In this document: positions 47,848 to 57,731 of the stretch, piece by piece | Layout: every line of letters starts with the position of its first letter | How positions within the stretch are numbered: the first letter of the stretch is position 1 | Source: Serpula lacrymans var. lacrymans S7.9 | Lineage: Eukaryota; Basidiomycota; Agaricomycetes; Boletales; Serpulaceae | Reading direction: 5' to 3' | Assembly: GCF_000218685.1 (NCBI RefSeq) | Contig: NW_006763296.1 | Location: 734,715-798,714 of the forward strand | DNA: 64,000 nt | Translations under genes and position numbers: made by a program | The notes under the pieces: model-generated | The model's input: only the letters and a program-made list of their open reading frames with translations | What the model was told of the DNA's origin: nothing | Database searches by the model: none

Positions 47848-47974
47848 AATACCAGACCACTTCACTCGTGTTCATCTACCATTTAGATAATCAAATCTGT
47901 TAAACAATCCTTTTAAAATTCCTACCAGCCCCTGTACTATGATAGGACGCTGAGTTGAAATTGCTATATTACTT

Positions 47975-49977
47975 TTAGTCTTCGCCATCGCTGTCATCAT
48001 CAGCTTCATCAACAACACCAACGATTCCACCACCCTCCTTTTCTTTCAATATGCGTCCAGCCTCTGCCAGTTTTGATGCGAATGTCTTCCTTGCTCCAAA
48101 GTTGGAACCAATGTCCCAGATTTGCAGTTTACCCCTTGTTCCGGCAGCAGCCACGGTTAATGGGTCGTCAGGTGAAAAGACAGCAGAGAAAACTTTCCCC
48201 TAATAGAATATGGTTTGTATTAGGGAATAAGGTATCACACAGGCCGCGCAAGGGACTTACGACTTCAAGGTCACGCGAGGCCACCATGCTGACATTGGGC
48301 TTCCCATCAGGTGCTGCTTCTACATTCCACACTTTGACCAGTTTGTCTGCTCCACCTGTGCAAAGACACCCGCGAATGTGAGGATTCACGTCCAGCGCAG
48401 ATGCAGCACCATCATGTGCGGATAATGTGAAACGGGATGGCGAGGGAGAATTGAGGTTTGATGGTAGTGTCCGAGCGTCGAAATTAAGGACTAGGCCATT
48501 TTCCAACGACACCTACATGCACGTCAGTATCATAAATCAATACCTAGCAGTAAGGACTAACATAAAATGCATGAGATTCCCAAGGGTCCCATCGCAATGC
48601 TTCGACGTCAGCACCGAGGACAGCACCGACACCAGCATCAGGTGCTCTGGAATCAAATGTTCTGACTGTACGATCATAGCTTCCAGACAATAGCACAGTA
48701 GGCTCTTTTTCATTCCAGTGAACAGCCTGGACTTTATCTTTGTGTACGGCAAAGCTTCGTATAGCGCTAGCAGCAGCCGAACCCTCTTCGCTGTTGGTCG
48801 CAGAGCCACGACTCAAGTCCCAAAGCTTCACTGTTTTGTCTGCCGATCCCGATGCCAGCATATTGCGATGCGTTTTATTCCACGAGATCGAAAGAACACC
48901 GTCCACGTGATGTAAGTCAGATAAGGGACGCTGCTTCATCTTTTTGCGCTTTTTCTTGCCTGTTCCCACTGGAGTTGGTATGTGAGCGGCGGTTTTATCC
49001 GGGCGACCGAGGACCATGTCTGGGTACATAGCTTCGACAACGTCTAGAGACCAAATTTCGATCTCAGGGTCCATCGTACCCACGGCAATGTAGTTGCCAA
49101 ACTGTTTTGTTGATGTATCGGAAGGTGTGGACGATGAAGCAGGTGGGAAGTCAAGCCATTCGAGGCAGAGAGGGAAATTGGGAAGCATAAGGTCGTGGTG
49201 TATGTAGAGATTTTCTTGCGATTCATCATAGACATAGATTTCCAGTTGAGATATCTCGTCCTCGGTTTTTGCGGCTACCAAGAGATTGTCAGTGGGTAAC
49301 ACTTCGAGATCTTCTCGCTCGTCGTCTTCTTCCTGCAAGACAAGTCAGAAGATAAAGAACCAAGATAAGGATGTATATCTCACTTCTTTGAATGTGATAT
49401 AGGGATCTTCGTCGTTATCGCGATAATATGTGAGCCCCTTGATGTTACTAAATGGACCCGTACCTGGAGGAAAGAGAAACGATTGTAAAAAGAAGAAATT
49501 GCAGGGAATGCCAATGCCGCGTACCAGATACTTTTGCCTCGTTATCATATTCATCGAGTTTGTATTCTGATAGATCGTCATCCTTTTTCTCCTTTGGCAC
49601 CGCCGGAGGATCTTGATCTGTATCCATAGCATCATTGTCATCGCTATTATGTTCGCGTGAGGAGGCTGAACAACGAGACAGAGGAGAACACTCACTCTAC
49701 CCACGCATTTTCATCATCTGCATCGTCTGCTTCATCGCCTTCTGCACCACGTCCCATCGACTTGGCTGCCTCATGAGCGCGCTCGAGCTCTGTTCGCGCA
49801 TCCTCCAGCTCGATACGCGCCAATGCGCTAACACGTTCTAGCTCCTTTTCGTCGAGAACATATTTGTTTGGATAGCGAGCAGATACACCTCGTTTGACCC
49901 TATAGAGGACATCAGATTTGTGGTTTGAGCAGCAAAGAAAGTGTTGACCAAGATACGCTAGAGATGAGACCACTCAT
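47975..49977 (-). CDS. PWP1: WD40 ribosome biogenesis factor Pwp1
   Basis: Pwp1 is a nucleolar WD-repeat protein needed for 60S/25S rRNA maturation. Seven exons (49977-49949, 49899-49696, 49643-49525, 49463-49384, 49332-48562, 48512-48261, 48199-47975) sum to 559 residues. Exon 1 starts MSGLISSVSWVKRGVSARYP, the family's N-terminus. An acidic segment follows, then GPFSNIKGLTYYRDNDEDPY. The WD repeats include AVGTMDPEIEIWSLD, VLSISWNKTHRNMLASGSADKTVKLWDLS, VQAVHWNEKEPTVLLSGSYDRTVRTFDSR, GGADKLVKVWN and AAAGTRGKLQIWD. The C-terminus is acidic. The gene is convergent with HCR1, 127 bp apart. Confidence 0.96.
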
Positions 49978-50305
49978 CCTCTTTCACAGATCTTATGGCC
50001 CACACGCGTGCTCGTAAAGTCGAGAGTACAGGCTACTGAGAAAACGGCAAAAAATTTGCTATGCCTATATATGGAAATAGCCTCAATATAAGCTCTGCAG
50101 GTTTGCAGGACAGTCACTGCCACTGTTCGAACTCAATCATGATGCTGTTCTAAGTGAGAAATATATCCAAGAGTATTATAAGCCATGTACGGGCAACTCC
50201 AAAAAAAAATACGATCCAAGATGCCAGGATACCATCCGAATATGTAGTGCTGAACCTGAAAACCCATCCATAGAAAACCCTCTCCTCATCATGCCCCTTC
50301 TGCAC
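49978..50305. other. Intergenic region
   Basis: 328 bp between two minus-strand genes, presumably the PWP1 promoter. No motif was recognised. Confidence 0.4.
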
Positions 50306-51780
50306 TTAAACAAGACCACCACCGCCCATTCTCACTGTGTCGCTTACCGCACTAGCAACTTCTTTCCAAAAACGGCGCAATATCGAGGTGTCCCCAGCAT
50401 TAGCCAACCTTCGTTTGACTAGCTCTGCAGTGGTTTGGGGCTCCAGGATAGTAAGTCGCCTCCGACGAAGCTTGAAGATTAATGATACGAGGGGGAGGAG
50501 CAAAAATAGAAGAAAGAAGGTCGTCACTCTGCTCTTTGCAAAGTATGGCCCGATAGACTCTTTTATCAGCGTGATTATGCTGGGAGATTGGCCTGCTGAA
50601 ATAGGGGGTCCTAGTACAGGTGCGCGTGGCGTGCGAGGGATGGAAGGATTTCGCAGAGCATTTCCATTCAGGTGCGTGCTGCCAGAACCATTGCCTTCTC
50701 GTCGCTGCTGAGAAGACCGCCTTGTCACAGTTTTATCGGAGGCTACGGAGGCTGATGAGCGAGATGAATCCCACTTGTCTTTCGCGCCAAGACTTCGTAG
50801 ATCTGAACGAGATTTTCGTGGTACGGCTGTACGTGTCGAAGTCGTGGATAGAGAAGAGGTAGACGATGATGATGTAGATGATACGGGTGAGAGAGGACGG
50901 AGAGAGGGCGATGAAGACACGGTTGGAGTAGCTAGTGGCAGTTTTGACTTGAGCTCCTGTGAATGGAGGTTTGCGAGCGTGGATTGCAGGCGCTAGCCAA
51001 TACCGAAGACAAGAAGTATTAGAAAATACGGGGTACTAGCAAGATAATGCTTACCTTTTTAGCATCTAATGGAAGTTCATTTTCATACTGCAAAAACTCA
51101 GTTGCGTAACTCCACTCATCGAGCCGTGGTAAAACCTGTAAACAGTAAAGTTCGATGATTTTCTCGTAGCCTTCGGCGTCACTTGGTTGTGAGTCCTCGT
51201 ATTGACCACGTTTTGATAACCAATCTTCTATCATGCCCCGACCAAGATTGGGACAGTCTACTTTCAAGCTGGCCGATACGAGAGTGATCAGCACCTGAAA
51301 GGGTAGGAATGCAGAATTTGGCTGCATGGAAGTTGGAGTGAATAAGATCAGGGAGCGGGTGTGTGAGTTGGTTATGAATGATTGAGACGACAACAGTAGT
51401 GTTTCACGCAAAGAGGCCGGCAACGTTTCCATCTCTGCAGTTGATGGAGGAGAAGTGTAAATGGTAGTTTCGAGGGTAATTCGGAGGATATCCCATTTTC
51501 GACGCTGTAAAGAAAGAGAGTCCGATGAATTCTGTGATGGCGGCTTAACGAAAGCAAATGCAGATGATATCAAAGAACAAGTGACAGAGACACGCCGGTG
51601 GAGAAAAGCTTTTGCAGCGCGGTTATAGAGCGAACTCAATGTTGCTGTTGTTGAGTTCGAAGGTGGAGAGGAAGGGATTTCAGGCGAGGAAGGAAGATCC
51701 TTGCCCTCTGGGGGAAATATACCATCGTGTTTATGAGACATGACTGTCGTCGTCGCTGTCGTCAACGTTGTCGCCGGCAT
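50306..51780 (-). CDS. Hypothetical protein with C-terminal membrane anchor
   Basis: Two exons (51780-51055, 50992-50306) give 470 residues. The N-terminal half (about 20-240) is helical, with repeats of Leu-rich segments such as SLYNRAAKAFLHRRV, FLPFQVLITLVSASLKV and IIELYCLQVLPRLDEWSYATEFLQ, reminiscent of TPR-like bundles. A Ser/Arg/Pro-rich disordered linker follows, then a hydrophobic helix (FFLLFLLLPLVSLIF, about 395-410) and a basic tail of about 60 residues. The layout, a helical cytosolic domain with one C-terminal anchor, recalls Pex26/Pex15-type peroxins, but I cannot confirm that. The start may be 51780 or the next ATG, 51741. Confidence 0.75.
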
Positions 51781-52009
51781 TGCTCTCGCGGTAATGTGGT
51801 CAGTTAGCAGAAGGGCTTCGGGAGCGGATTCACATGCTCCGTAGAATATGGCGATCACGTGCTCTCTGGTAAATTCTACTACTGTGACTAGTACTACCGT
51901 GACCAGTCACCAGTGCTACAACTTACATTGCAGTTCGCCTCCGCCTTTCTGACTACAGTATAGAGTGCCTCATTAATCGCCAGACATCCCAGTCTCCGAA
52001 GCCTTGACT

Positions 52010-52555
52010 TCAGGAGATGTTAGCAATATCAGTCGTCCACTCTCCGGCAACCGTCATAGTCCACAATGCTTCTGTGATAGTTTCAGGATCGCTAGCAGAC
52101 TGAAAGCACACACGGATTGTAGACTGAGGGTCAACGATAGCGCACAGAAGCCCACTGTTTGGTGCAGCAATACCGAGCTGTTGATTCCCAGCCACCCAGC
52201 GATCCACATCGAAAACAGCCTCAGCAACCTCATTGGTATTTGTTATATAGTACACGCGAATCTGCGACGCAGAGAAAACAAAATATTGAATAAGGAGACT
52301 GCAATGTGTACATGGGAACAAAGACTCCCACCTGTTGAAAGTTATACCAGCTGATTGCTGCGATGGGAGTGTTGGAACGTATGTTCCTTGCGACAGTGAT
52401 GACATTGTCTGAATATGTAGTGGACAGAGGTCCATTTCCACAAAGTTCGTGGATGTTATCATCCTTATTTTGGTAGTAGACACGAGTGGGATTTTCGTTG
52501 CCGGTGAGCTCAATGGCAGCAGCACAGGAACCGAAGCTGTAAGGCGAAAGGATAC
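52010..52555 (-). pseudogene. Fucose-lectin-like (AAL-type beta-propeller) fragment
   Basis: Two exons (52555-52332, 52261-52010) with a proper GT-AG intron encode about 158 residues of propeller blades: TRVYYQNKDDNIHELC, SNTPIAAISWYN, IRVYYITNTNEVAEAVFD, LGIAAPNSGLLCAI and STIRVCFQ. The repeated IRVYY..N.I.E and N(T)PI.AISW pattern is that of Aleuria-type fucose-specific lectins, which normally have about 310 residues in six blades. Only about half is present and no start codon or signal peptide can be joined upstream, where the xylanase relic begins. It is either a 5'-truncated relic or a gene with an unseen first exon. Confidence 0.5.
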
Positions 52556-52959
52556 CTGGAGCAAATGTGTTAGGGCGTATATATTCAATAAATGCTTTAG
52601 CTATTTACCGTTGGATGTCCTCTAAACGCTGAAAAGGGTTTAAGTTCAGGTTCAGCTATTCCTGTTCTGTAAGTGGATGATTCAGTATCAATATATGAAA
52701 CTGGACAGGACAGAGCGGCCGTCAAAAGAGTTACTGCCAGAGCTCATGTTCTTATTCAGAAGCATAGGGGGCAAAAATCCAAGAACATTGAGGAAAAGAA
52801 CAGAATTCAAACCCAGGGGGAAAAATCATTGCACTTCTGACTGTCTACGCCCAACCGACGGCAATTCCATCGTAGGACTAGTTTTCTGACAAGATTGACG
52901 GAACCCACTAGTACAGAAAGCGCAAAATTTAGTGATAAAAAGTTCACATACCGTCGAGC

Positions 52960-54010
52960 TCACAGACTTTATCAGTATAGTCCCAGACGCCGATGCACCC
53001 TGGTACATCGTTACATGCAGAAATTACTATTTGATAATCTTGTTTTTGTTTTTCCAATAATGCACTCGTCGGGGGCAGCGTCATGCGGATAGCTCACTTA
53101 TAGTGACCTCAACTTCGAGAGCGGTGAACTGCTCCAAATTTGCTTGAAGAGTGGAGGAAACTTTACCATGGCAGTTGATTTAGGACCTTGATTGTGAACC
53201 ATACAAGGCTGAGGAATCATGAAAGCCATGACTTGTCAGAGATAGCTCACCAGTGCCTCAAAATCGTAGTCATTGATGTACAGTTTAGCAGCTGGATCCG
53301 CAGCGCGAGCTGCTTGCAAAGCGATGGAGACGCATTCAGAAGCGTGTTGTAAAATATGTCAGACCACCACATTCCGTCGTCGATGAATGGTTCTGATTGA
53401 ACGGTATCGTTGATATTGTACTGAATTGACCAGCACGAAGCGTACCATTTACAACATCTCAAGAATCTGATGGGATAAGCAAAAATTTAGAAGTTTGATA
53501 TAGATATCACATCGAACTTTTTAGAAAAAGTAGTACTGAAATATGTCCAGGTCGAAGGAGCGCGTTAGCCCTAATTTCAATTATGGGGGTAGATGATGAA
53601 AACACTCACGTCTCGCCCTTATTGGTTCGCACGGAAATGTATTCCACTATCTCTGTGGATAGAGAAATGAGCATCACATACCCAACTAAAGTTCTATAAT
53701 GAGTCTGGATAATACTTGTGAGAGCCACCAGAGTTCTAATAATGCATTAGTGAAATAAAGAAAAAGGATGAGTAATGTAGCACGCCACATACAGGGAGGC
53801 GCTGAGAGTAAAATGCGTTATTGTACGTGCACACATAGCCTGACACGCAAGTAGCGAGTCCCGTCCAACCCTGGACGCCGCCTAATAAGATGTAAGTGAC
53901 AGACGACGTTTGTTGCGGATTCATGACATACATTGTTCGTATGCTGCAGACTGAGCTGTAGCGAACACTATGAGTGCGAAGAGAATGGGCAGACGGTTAG
54001 CAATTGCCAT
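52960..54010 (-). pseudogene. CBM1-GH10 endo-1,4-beta-xylanase pseudogene
   Basis: The 5' end still looks like a secreted enzyme. A signal peptide ([23 protein letters not shown] at 54010) and then, after a clean intron, a CBM1 module ([26 protein letters not shown]) are visible; the last CBM1 Cys is Arg (53799-53801). GH10 pieces follow: the WDVVNEPF acid/base segment with Trp changed to stop TGA (53459-53461), DDGMWWSDIFYNTL, a frameshift near 53335-53345, ALQAARAADPAAKLYINDYDFEAL, GPKSTAM, LQANLEQFTALEVEV, SELS with a second frameshift, RMTLPPTSALLEKQKQDYQ and GCIGVWDYTDK. Most of the barrel's front half and the C-terminus are missing. The several independent lesions argue for decay, not one sequencing error. 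Confidence 0.82.
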
Positions 54011-55376
54011 ATTGACTTTGTCGTACCTCAGCTTTCTTTCTCAGTTGCCCCAACTCGGTATTTAATCGCAAAAAGATTGGAAGACTACATACCTCAAATA
54101 CAGATGAACTTCTGAAAAGCTAATTTTCCGTTCGGACCATCGAGTGCACTGGCGAGACTAATATATTTGTCAGAATGACAAGGACATATAGCATTTCGCC
54201 AGAGCATAGTTTCTCCGTCTAGGCTATAGCGCAAAGAAATGTGCAAGCTCTCATTTAAGGATTACATGTATTTTCTGCGAAAGAACTCTAAGTTTCAGTG
54301 AAGGACTCCAACAATGATAGTCTGCCTTGAATATATACGGATATTCGTGCAGTAACAAGCCAGTAAGGAAATTGTATGAAGATATTCTGCAACATACCTG
54401 AATATGTTCGCATGTACATCCAGTGTTCGCTATCACTATACGCCCATGAGCTGTTCAGAAGTTCCCCTTCCGGTCGGATTGCTCAATACACCGAGCAATA
54501 CTCCTGGCTCAGATACAAAGCAGAAAGTTGCTGAGGCTTCATAGCACGTCGCATGATCGCACAAACTTCAAAGCGATTATAGAAATTGAATTGTCAGTGG
54601 AAAGCCAAAGCCAAAAGTGCACATGTCAGTCAAGGTGGTACAACCTGAAGTGGTTGTTGGCTCAGTTCGTTTCATGGCCGATTCCCACGCGAGCGATTCG
54701 GCACCCTGAACTTTTTGGCATGTGGCCCAAAGCATGGATGTGATAAATCCATAGAGGAGTGCTGTAAATGCCCAATTTCTCCCTCGCAGTTACACAATCA
54801 TTTGCCAATTCCAACGCACGAATATATAGCCAGTTCAAAGCGTTAAGGCCGATAGCTTACTGAGCGCTGAGCATGTACTCAACAAACCTTGACTACTACA
54901 CCTTCCAAAAATGGAATTACATCATTTTCAAGCTTGACTTTGTGGCTTTTTGTGATAACGTGAACTTCCAGTCAATGGCTCTTTCTTGCGCTTCATGACT
55001 ATCTGCTCCATGGTTACGGACATGCTAACAGGTATTTTTAATATAGCACGTAGAATATCAGCTACGCTTGGTCCTTCGTGATGCGAAGAACACCGCTCTC
55101 TGTTATAATAGAAGGTGGCCTTGACAAAGCGGCCACATCAGCCGATGAAGTGGTGGGCGCGCTTTGATATCAAAACAGGCCACCGGAATGGAGGTCAAAG
55201 TGTTCCTACTATGAGGGGTAGCTACTCGTCGCGTCTGTGGACGCCAAAGCGGCCACCAAGATGTGACCACCATTCTGATATCGTATAAAAGGTGAATTTG
55301 ATGCTGCCTTCGTTAACTAAACCTCTTCCCATCAACACATCAGCCCTCAGCCCGAATACCAGCTTATATTTAAGAG
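54011..55376. other. Intergenic region with repeated GGCCAC motifs
   Basis: 1.37 kb without a gene. In the last 265 bp before the orphan gene AAAGCGGCCAC occurs exactly at 55126-55136 and 55246-55256, with further GGCCAC(C) copies near 55179 and, inverted, near 55114. These could be transcription-factor sites; the factor is unknown. Confidence 0.4.
55284..55290 (+). promoter_or_regulatory. TATA box of the 55377 gene
   Basis: TATAAAA lies 87 bp before the ATG and just downstream of the repeated GGCCAC motifs. Confidence 0.6.
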
Positions 55377-56344
55377 ATGTCTTACCCATATCCTTGCCCT
55401 AACCAATCCCAGCCTGTCCCTCTCTCACCTTACTCTTCTCTCGACGATGCTCTAGGCCCAAGAAATACCCATGTAAGCTGTCGAAGCCGTGATAAACTGT
55501 GATGTGTTGCTGACTTGTCATAGTCTGACCGGTTCTTGCAAACCATTTATTCAAACACCGATCATTCTACCACAAGTTCCACTTATCCATACCCAGTGAA
55601 AAAAGTCCTGCCAAACCACGCGTCAGTGGACTCTGAGAACTATCACGACTCGCCACCCATCGTGCCTTCCCATTCATTGTACGGGCTACTTTCTGCAGAA
55701 CGCCCACGCCCTGTGAACATTCCGGCAAACTACACCCTTCTCCCGCAGCCAGCGCACGACGAAGAGCTGTCACATCATACCCGTTACGGAACCATCCGTC
55801 TTCCTCATATTTTGTTCCAACGCAGGAGCGGAAAGCCTCCGTATGGCGTGAATGAGCTCCTCCATATCACACACATGCCCTCCTTAGCTGGAGGGGATGA
55901 CAAGGTGTTGGAACAGGGCGAGAGGCAGATAAAAGTCAAAGTCATCGTGAGTATTACATTGATTCAATCCTTCGCTCACAAATTGACGTCGTACCTCTCC
56001 TAATAGTGGCCTGGATACAGCCAGTTTCCTTTCGAAAAACGTATTAAGACACAGAATGGTGAAATTTCACGAGGTGTTTTGCTAGTGCTGCTTGCCCAGG
56101 CTTTGGACGATTGTGTGACATACATTAGGGTGAGCATGGTTCCAGTCACGTTAATGGGCCCTGATTCTGATGTATCGAAAAACAGAGTGAGGACATCGCC
56201 GTAGAGAGAGGGTATGAAAAGTGGGCCATAAGGACACCCAGGAATGGCTTGAGAGGCATTTCGGCCAAGGACTGTTTAATCACCGGGATGACGCACAGAG
56301 CTGGATCAACTTGGCAGCCAGAAATATATGTCCCAAGACTTTGA
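55377..56344 (+). CDS. Fungal orphan protein of unknown function
   Basis: Four exons (55377-55472, 55524-55946, 56007-56129, 56186-56344) give 266 residues with all phases consistent. The N-terminal half is Pro/Ser/Tyr-rich (MSYPYPCPNQSQP). The C-terminal half is conserved-looking: KVIWPGYSQFPFEKRIKTQ, GEISRGVLLVLLAQALDD, GYEKWAIR and LITGMTHRAGSTWQPEIYV. This W.GY..F...I.T.NG..SR pattern is typical of a large family of uncharacterised agaricomycete proteins. No signal peptide or membrane segment is present. A TATA box and repeated upstream motifs suggest regulated expression. Confidence 0.8.
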
Positions 56345-56675
56345 GACAAGAACTGACATAGAAATCGGTACCGTTATTAATGTTATTAGTATTTTAGACA
56401 CCTTCTAGCTGGATACTCGTCGGTTCTGTACTTATCGATACCAATATATAAAAACTTGACACACGGCAATGACCATCCAAGCCTTCCGAGGGTGATAAAA
56501 AAATCAAGATTGTGCGAACGGTTTCCAGATCATCGAGCAACTTGGGCCGAGTGGAACCATGCTGAACAATCGATTTAAGTACTGATTTTTATGATGATGA
56601 GAGACAATAGCGATCAAGGTAAATTTTCAACATACGCAGAGTCAAAGAACGCATTTGAAGACCTTCCCACCAATT
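56345..56675. other. Convergent intergenic region
   Basis: 331 bp between the ends of the orphan gene and VPS51. Nothing was recognised. Confidence 0.4.
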
Positions 56676-57451
56676 TCACGATCCACTATGTTCGGCGTAG
56701 TTGTCACCATTTGACGGAAAGCCTTGTTCCAGGGAAACTTCAGCACCTAAACGAGAAATCTCAGAGAAAGCAGCCTTCAGAGCATCCAGGTCAGCATCTA
56801 AACTCTCAGCTTGAGTCTTCATCTGTAAGAAAACGGTGAGGAAACCCATTCGAATTCGAGTCCGAGCGAACATAAAGAACGTACAGCTGCTATCGTATCG
56901 CTGGCCGCTATTAACTCGTGGTGGTGGTTATACACCAGTGATTGTCTTTCACTGTCTAGTTGACGGATCTCTTCGTCTAAGATTTAGACATAAGGTATAG
57001 ATAGATAATGGGGTCCAGCTCACCTGTTATAAGCTCGTTCTCGCGCTTCAGTAAAGTGATCAGGGACGATGTCGTTATAAGCTGGTCATAGTAGGATCGT
57101 GCTTCAAAAGCTGGCGAGTCTGATAACATAGTTAGATTCGCAGGGTAGAAGTCAATCTACGAGTGTCCCACCTAGATCCATAGGGTCATTCGGTTTTCCT
57201 GTTGGAGGTGGAAGACCAATCCCAAGTCCATAATGTCTTCTTAGTAGATCCCTAGCACGGCTTTTCGGTGGGGTAGGAGGAGCATTAAAGCTTGGTGTTT
57301 GGCCAGCGACACCTGACGAACGACGAGCATTGGTTCCGGTGGGAGTACTGGCGGGAGGTGTTGTCGGGCGAAGAGGAGAGAAGGGGGGACGAGGTATTGA
57401 TTTGCGTCGCTGTCGAGTTGGAGAAGGGGGCGTAGATAGAGGCTGGGACAT
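56676..57451 (-). CDS. VPS51: Vps51, GARP tethering complex subunit
   Basis: Vps51 tethers endosome-derived vesicles at the Golgi within the GARP complex. Four exons (57451-57172, 57119-57024, 56976-56885, 56822-56676) give 204 residues. A Pro/Ser/Arg-rich N-terminus precedes RDLLRRHYGL, PMDLDSPAFEARSYYDQLI, SLITLLKRENELI, EIRQLDSERQSLVYNHHHELIAASDTI and MKTQAESLDADLDALKAAFSEI. This is the Vps51/Exo84-like coiled-coil core. Short Vps51 proteins are known in fungi (yeast has 164 residues), unlike the long animal form. The gene is divergent from the 57732 gene. Confidence 0.93.
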
Positions 57452-57731
57452 GTTATGAGAATAAGTGCAGTATAAGTACTTTCCCTGTTGTCCTGCTTTA
57501 CAAACAAAGCGAAGCTTGTATTTTGAGTGGTCACAGTGACAGTACTGCGTAGGATTACTATAAAAGGTATGTCATGGATATGTCGCGACCACGTGATCGA
57601 CTTACCCATGCTTGATCGGCGCGTTCCAGCTCAAATGACTCTTAGCGAGCAACCACGACGAGCGTGCACGACAGACACGAAAACATCTAGAACACATAGT
57701 AGACAAACCTGGTTATCGAAATTAGATCCTT
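57452..57731. promoter_or_regulatory. Shared promoter of VPS51 and the 57732 gene
   Basis: 280 bp between divergent ATGs. No TATA box is obvious. Confidence 0.45.
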
